Shown: positions 62,448 through 64,000 of the stretch, piece after piece
Numbering within the stretch: position 1 is the first letter of the stretch
Layout of the letters: each line of letters starts with the position of its first letter
Source of the DNA: Blattabacterium sp. (Blaberus giganteus)
GTDB lineage: Bacteria > Bacteroidota > Bacteroidia > Flavobacteriales > Blattabacteriaceae
Assembly: GCF_000262715.1 (NCBI RefSeq)
Contig: NC_017924.1
Coordinates: forward strand, 186,001 to 250,000
Direction of reading: 5' to 3'
DNA: 64,000 nucleotides
Position numbers and translations under genes: made by a program
The notes under the pieces: model-generated
Databases searched by the model: none
The model's input: the letters and a program-made list of their open reading frames with translations, nothing else
Told to the model about the DNA's origin: nothing

Positions 62448-62777
62448 TTATTTTAATTTTTTATTATCATGATGTCTGTCATGATCCCTAATTTCCTTTT
62501 TTTTTAATTTTTTATGAAAGGATTCTTCCAAATTAATTCCAGTTTGATTTGCTAAACAAGCTATAATAAACAATACATCTGATAATTCTTCTCCAAGATC
62601 TTCATTTTTTTTACAATTTTTTTTTTTCGATTGTTCTCCATAATTTCTAGCAATGATTCTAGAAACTTCACCGACTTCTTCAGACAAAAGAATTGTGTTA
62701 GTCAATACATCAAAATAACGAATTCCATGATTCATTATCCAATTATGAACGATTTTTTGTAAATTATTGATTTCCAA
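62448..62777 (-). CDS. MazG-like nucleotide pyrophosphohydrolase
   Basis: The 109-residue protein has the all-alpha MazG/NTP-PPase pattern: YFDVLTNTILLSEEVGEVSRIIAR (EE-x2-E metal site) and LGEELSDVLFIIACLANQTGINLEESFHKKL (E-x2-D second metal site). Family members hydrolyse NTPs or dNTPs to monophosphates and clear damaged nucleotides; exact substrate is unknown. It lies between aroA (4 nt) and the transketolase C-half (3 nt) in a compact minus-strand unit. Length is normal for small single-domain members. Confidence 0.88.
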   Translation of the reverse strand: MEINNLQKIVHNWIMNHGIRYFDVLTNTILLSEEVGEVSRIIARNYGEQSKKKNCKKNEDLGEELSDVLFIIACLANQTGINLEESFHKKLKKKEIRDHDRHHDNKKLK

Positions 62778-62780
62778 AAT

Positions 62781-63743
62781 TTATTTTTTTTTCTTCAAAA
62801 CAAATTGAACATGATTTATAATAGAATAACGATCAATATTATATTTTTTTAAAAGTTCCATAGGTTTTCCACTTTCTCCAAAAGTATCGTTTACAGCTAC
62901 TAAACTTTGATGGATAGACCATTTTTTAGTGGTCAATACTCTAGCTATACTTTCTCCTAATCCTCCCCAATAATTGTGCTCTTCTGCAGTAACAATACAT
63001 TTTGTTTTATTAATAGATTTCAAGATAGTATCCTCATCTAATGGTTTTATCGTATGAATATTAATTACTTCACATTCTATCCCTTTTTTTTCGTATAAAA
63101 TTTTAGATGCTTCTAAAGACTCCCATACTAAATGTCCTGTACTAACAATGGTCACATCTTTTCCTTCTGTCAAGACTACAGCTTTTCCAATTTCAAATAT
63201 TTGATCTTGATCTGTAAAATTAGCTACAGCAGGACGACCAAAACGTAAATATACTGGACCTAAGTAATTCGAAATAGCTAAAGTTGCTGCATAAGTCTGA
63301 TTGTAATCACAAGTATTAATCACAGTCATACCAGGTAGCATCTTCATCATTCCTATATCTTCTAAACTTTGATGTGTCGCTCCATCTTCTCCTAGAGTTA
63401 ATCCAGAATGAGATGCACATATTTTTACATTTTTGTAAGAATAAGCAACAGATTGACGAATCTGATCGTAAACACGAGATGTTGCAAAATTAGCAAACGT
63501 ACCTGCAAATGGAATATATTCTCCTATGCTCAATCCAGCTGCTATCCCTATCATATTTGCTTCAGCTATTCCTATCTGAAAAAATCTTTCAGGAAATTCT
63601 TTAGAAAACTGATCCATAAATAAAGAGGTCGTCAAATCTGCACATAATGCAACCACTTTATTATTTTTTCTACCAAGCAAAGTTAAAGCTTTACCAAAAC
63701 CAGCTCTAGTTTCTTTAAATCCTTTATTTTCATATTGTTTCAT
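62781..63743 (-). CDS. Transketolase, C-terminal subunit
   Basis: The 320-residue protein holds the pyrimidine-binding and C-terminal domains of transketolase: ETRAGFGKALTLLGRKNNKVVALCADLTTS, FFQIGIAEANMIGIAAGLSIGE, ICASHSGLTLGEDGATHQSLEDIGMMKMLPGM and VTAEEHNYWGGLGESIARVL. Together with the N-terminal subunit encoded directly upstream (10-nt gap) it makes a split two-gene transketolase, common in Bacteroidota. The enzyme interconnects glycolysis and pentose phosphates, supplying erythrose-4-phosphate for chorismate. Confidence 0.94.
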   Translation of the reverse strand: MKQYENKGFKETRAGFGKALTLLGRKNNKVVALCADLTTSLFMDQFSKEFPERFFQIGIAEANMIGIAAGLSIGEYIPFAGTFANFATSRVYDQIRQSVAYSYKNVKICASHSGLTLGEDGATHQSLEDIGMMKMLPGMTVINTCDYNQTYAATLAISNYLGPVYLRFGRPAVANFTDQDQIFEIGKAVVLTEGKDVTIVSTGHLVWESLEASKILYEKKGIECEVINIHTIKPLDEDTILKSINKTKCIVTAEEHNYWGGLGESIARVLTTKKWSIHQSLVAVNDTFGESGKPMELLKKYNIDRYSIINHVQFVLKKKK

Positions 63744-63753
63744 ATAAATAAAA

Positions 63754-64000
63754 TTATAATGGAAAATCCCCTAAATAAGTTTCAGGAAGTTGATATAAAG
63801 CTTTTTTTAATTCTTCTTCATTAGGGGATTTTCCATGCCATGCATTATTTCCAACCATAAAATCGACACCATATCCCATTTTAGTATATAATATGATTAA
63901 AATAGGCTTTCCTTTTCCAGTTTCATTTTTAGCTTTTTTTAAAATATTAATCACTTTTTCAATATTATTTCCTTCTAATTCTTCTAAAACTTTCCAATCA
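63754..64000 (-). CDS. Transketolase, N-terminal (thiamine-binding) subunit, 5' end outside window
   Basis: The frame is open to the right-hand window edge and reads DWKVLEELEGNNIEKVINILKKAKNETGKGKPILIILYTKMGYGVDFM, then VGNNAWHGKSPNEEELKKAL. This is the end of the transketolase N-terminal subunit (TKMGYGVDFM and AWHGKSPN match the family end). The start lies beyond 64000. It is co-directional with the C-terminal subunit gene. Confidence 0.92.
   Translation of the reverse strand, partial: DWKVLEELEGNNIEKVINILKKAKNETGKGKPILIILYTKMGYGVDFMVGNNAWHGKSPNEEELKKALYQLPETYLGDFPL

Noticed and set aside
1..64000. Mobile elements, CRISPR arrays, prophage, toxin-antitoxin or restriction genes
   Set aside because: I looked for terminal repeats, spaced direct repeats and typical protein motifs and saw none; the region is collinear housekeeping and biosynthesis genes.

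Overview
The window is about 64 kb of very AT-rich, densely packed bacterial chromosome. Gene content and order point to a reduced flavobacterial (Bacteroidota) genome, most likely a Blattabacterium, the cockroach endosymbiont. The signs are: glpD-glpK-glpF retained, complete his and trp operons, a fused CcoNO cytochrome oxidase, a fused alpha/beta 2-oxoacid dehydrogenase E1, a split transketolase, and no insertion sequences, phage genes, CRISPR or restriction systems. The genus is an inference from content and style, not a database result. Shine-Dalgarno sites are essentially absent, as expected for Bacteroidota, so start codons were chosen by family alignment and spacing.

Layout. 1-2265 (minus): the end-truncated tRNA nucleotidyltransferase gene, tsaC and dapD. 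2350-3332 (plus): ruvX and def. 3320-16535 (minus): a long block of rplT-rpmI-infC-thrS, glpF-glpK-glpD, ffh, argS, ilvE and a fused 2-oxoacid dehydrogenase E1 (listed in map order). 16601-18480 (plus): ndk, lemA and a TPM-domain gene. 18490-29455: valS, folA, a bifunctional-nuclease-family gene, an unrecognised lipoprotein gene with a perfect intrinsic terminator, pdhB, metF, serS, rsmA, folD and queE. 28868-36041 (minus): hisGDCBHAF-hisIE. 36221-40831 (plus): xth, aroK, tilS, serC and a YggS-family gene, with tRNA-Lys on the minus strand. 40824-47245 (minus): trpEGDCFBA. 47488-59143 (plus): a putative outer-membrane porin, a glucosaminidase, gcvH, the cco cbb3-oxidase cluster and maeB. 59140-64000: murI, rpsT, tRNA-Glu, an NlpC/P60 gene, aroA, a MazG-like gene and both halves of transketolase.

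Together the genes describe a nutritional symbiont. It makes histidine, tryptophan, serine, lysine/diaminopimelate precursors, branched-chain amino acids and chorismate. It imports and oxidises glycerol, respires through a high-affinity cbb3 oxidase and keeps a peptidoglycan wall (murI, DAP, glucosaminidase, NlpC/P60).

No clearly new multi-gene system was found. The most unusual points are: a threonyl-tRNA synthetase without TGS and editing domains; a GlpF with both NPA motifs altered; terminator-like hairpins and palindromes in the his and trp leaders without matching leader peptides; an NlpC/P60 gene whose signal peptide is encoded upstream of any usual start codon; an unrecognised surface-type lipoprotein with an exact 33-bp tandem repeat; and convergent gene ends that overlap or nearly touch everywhere, with no terminators between them.
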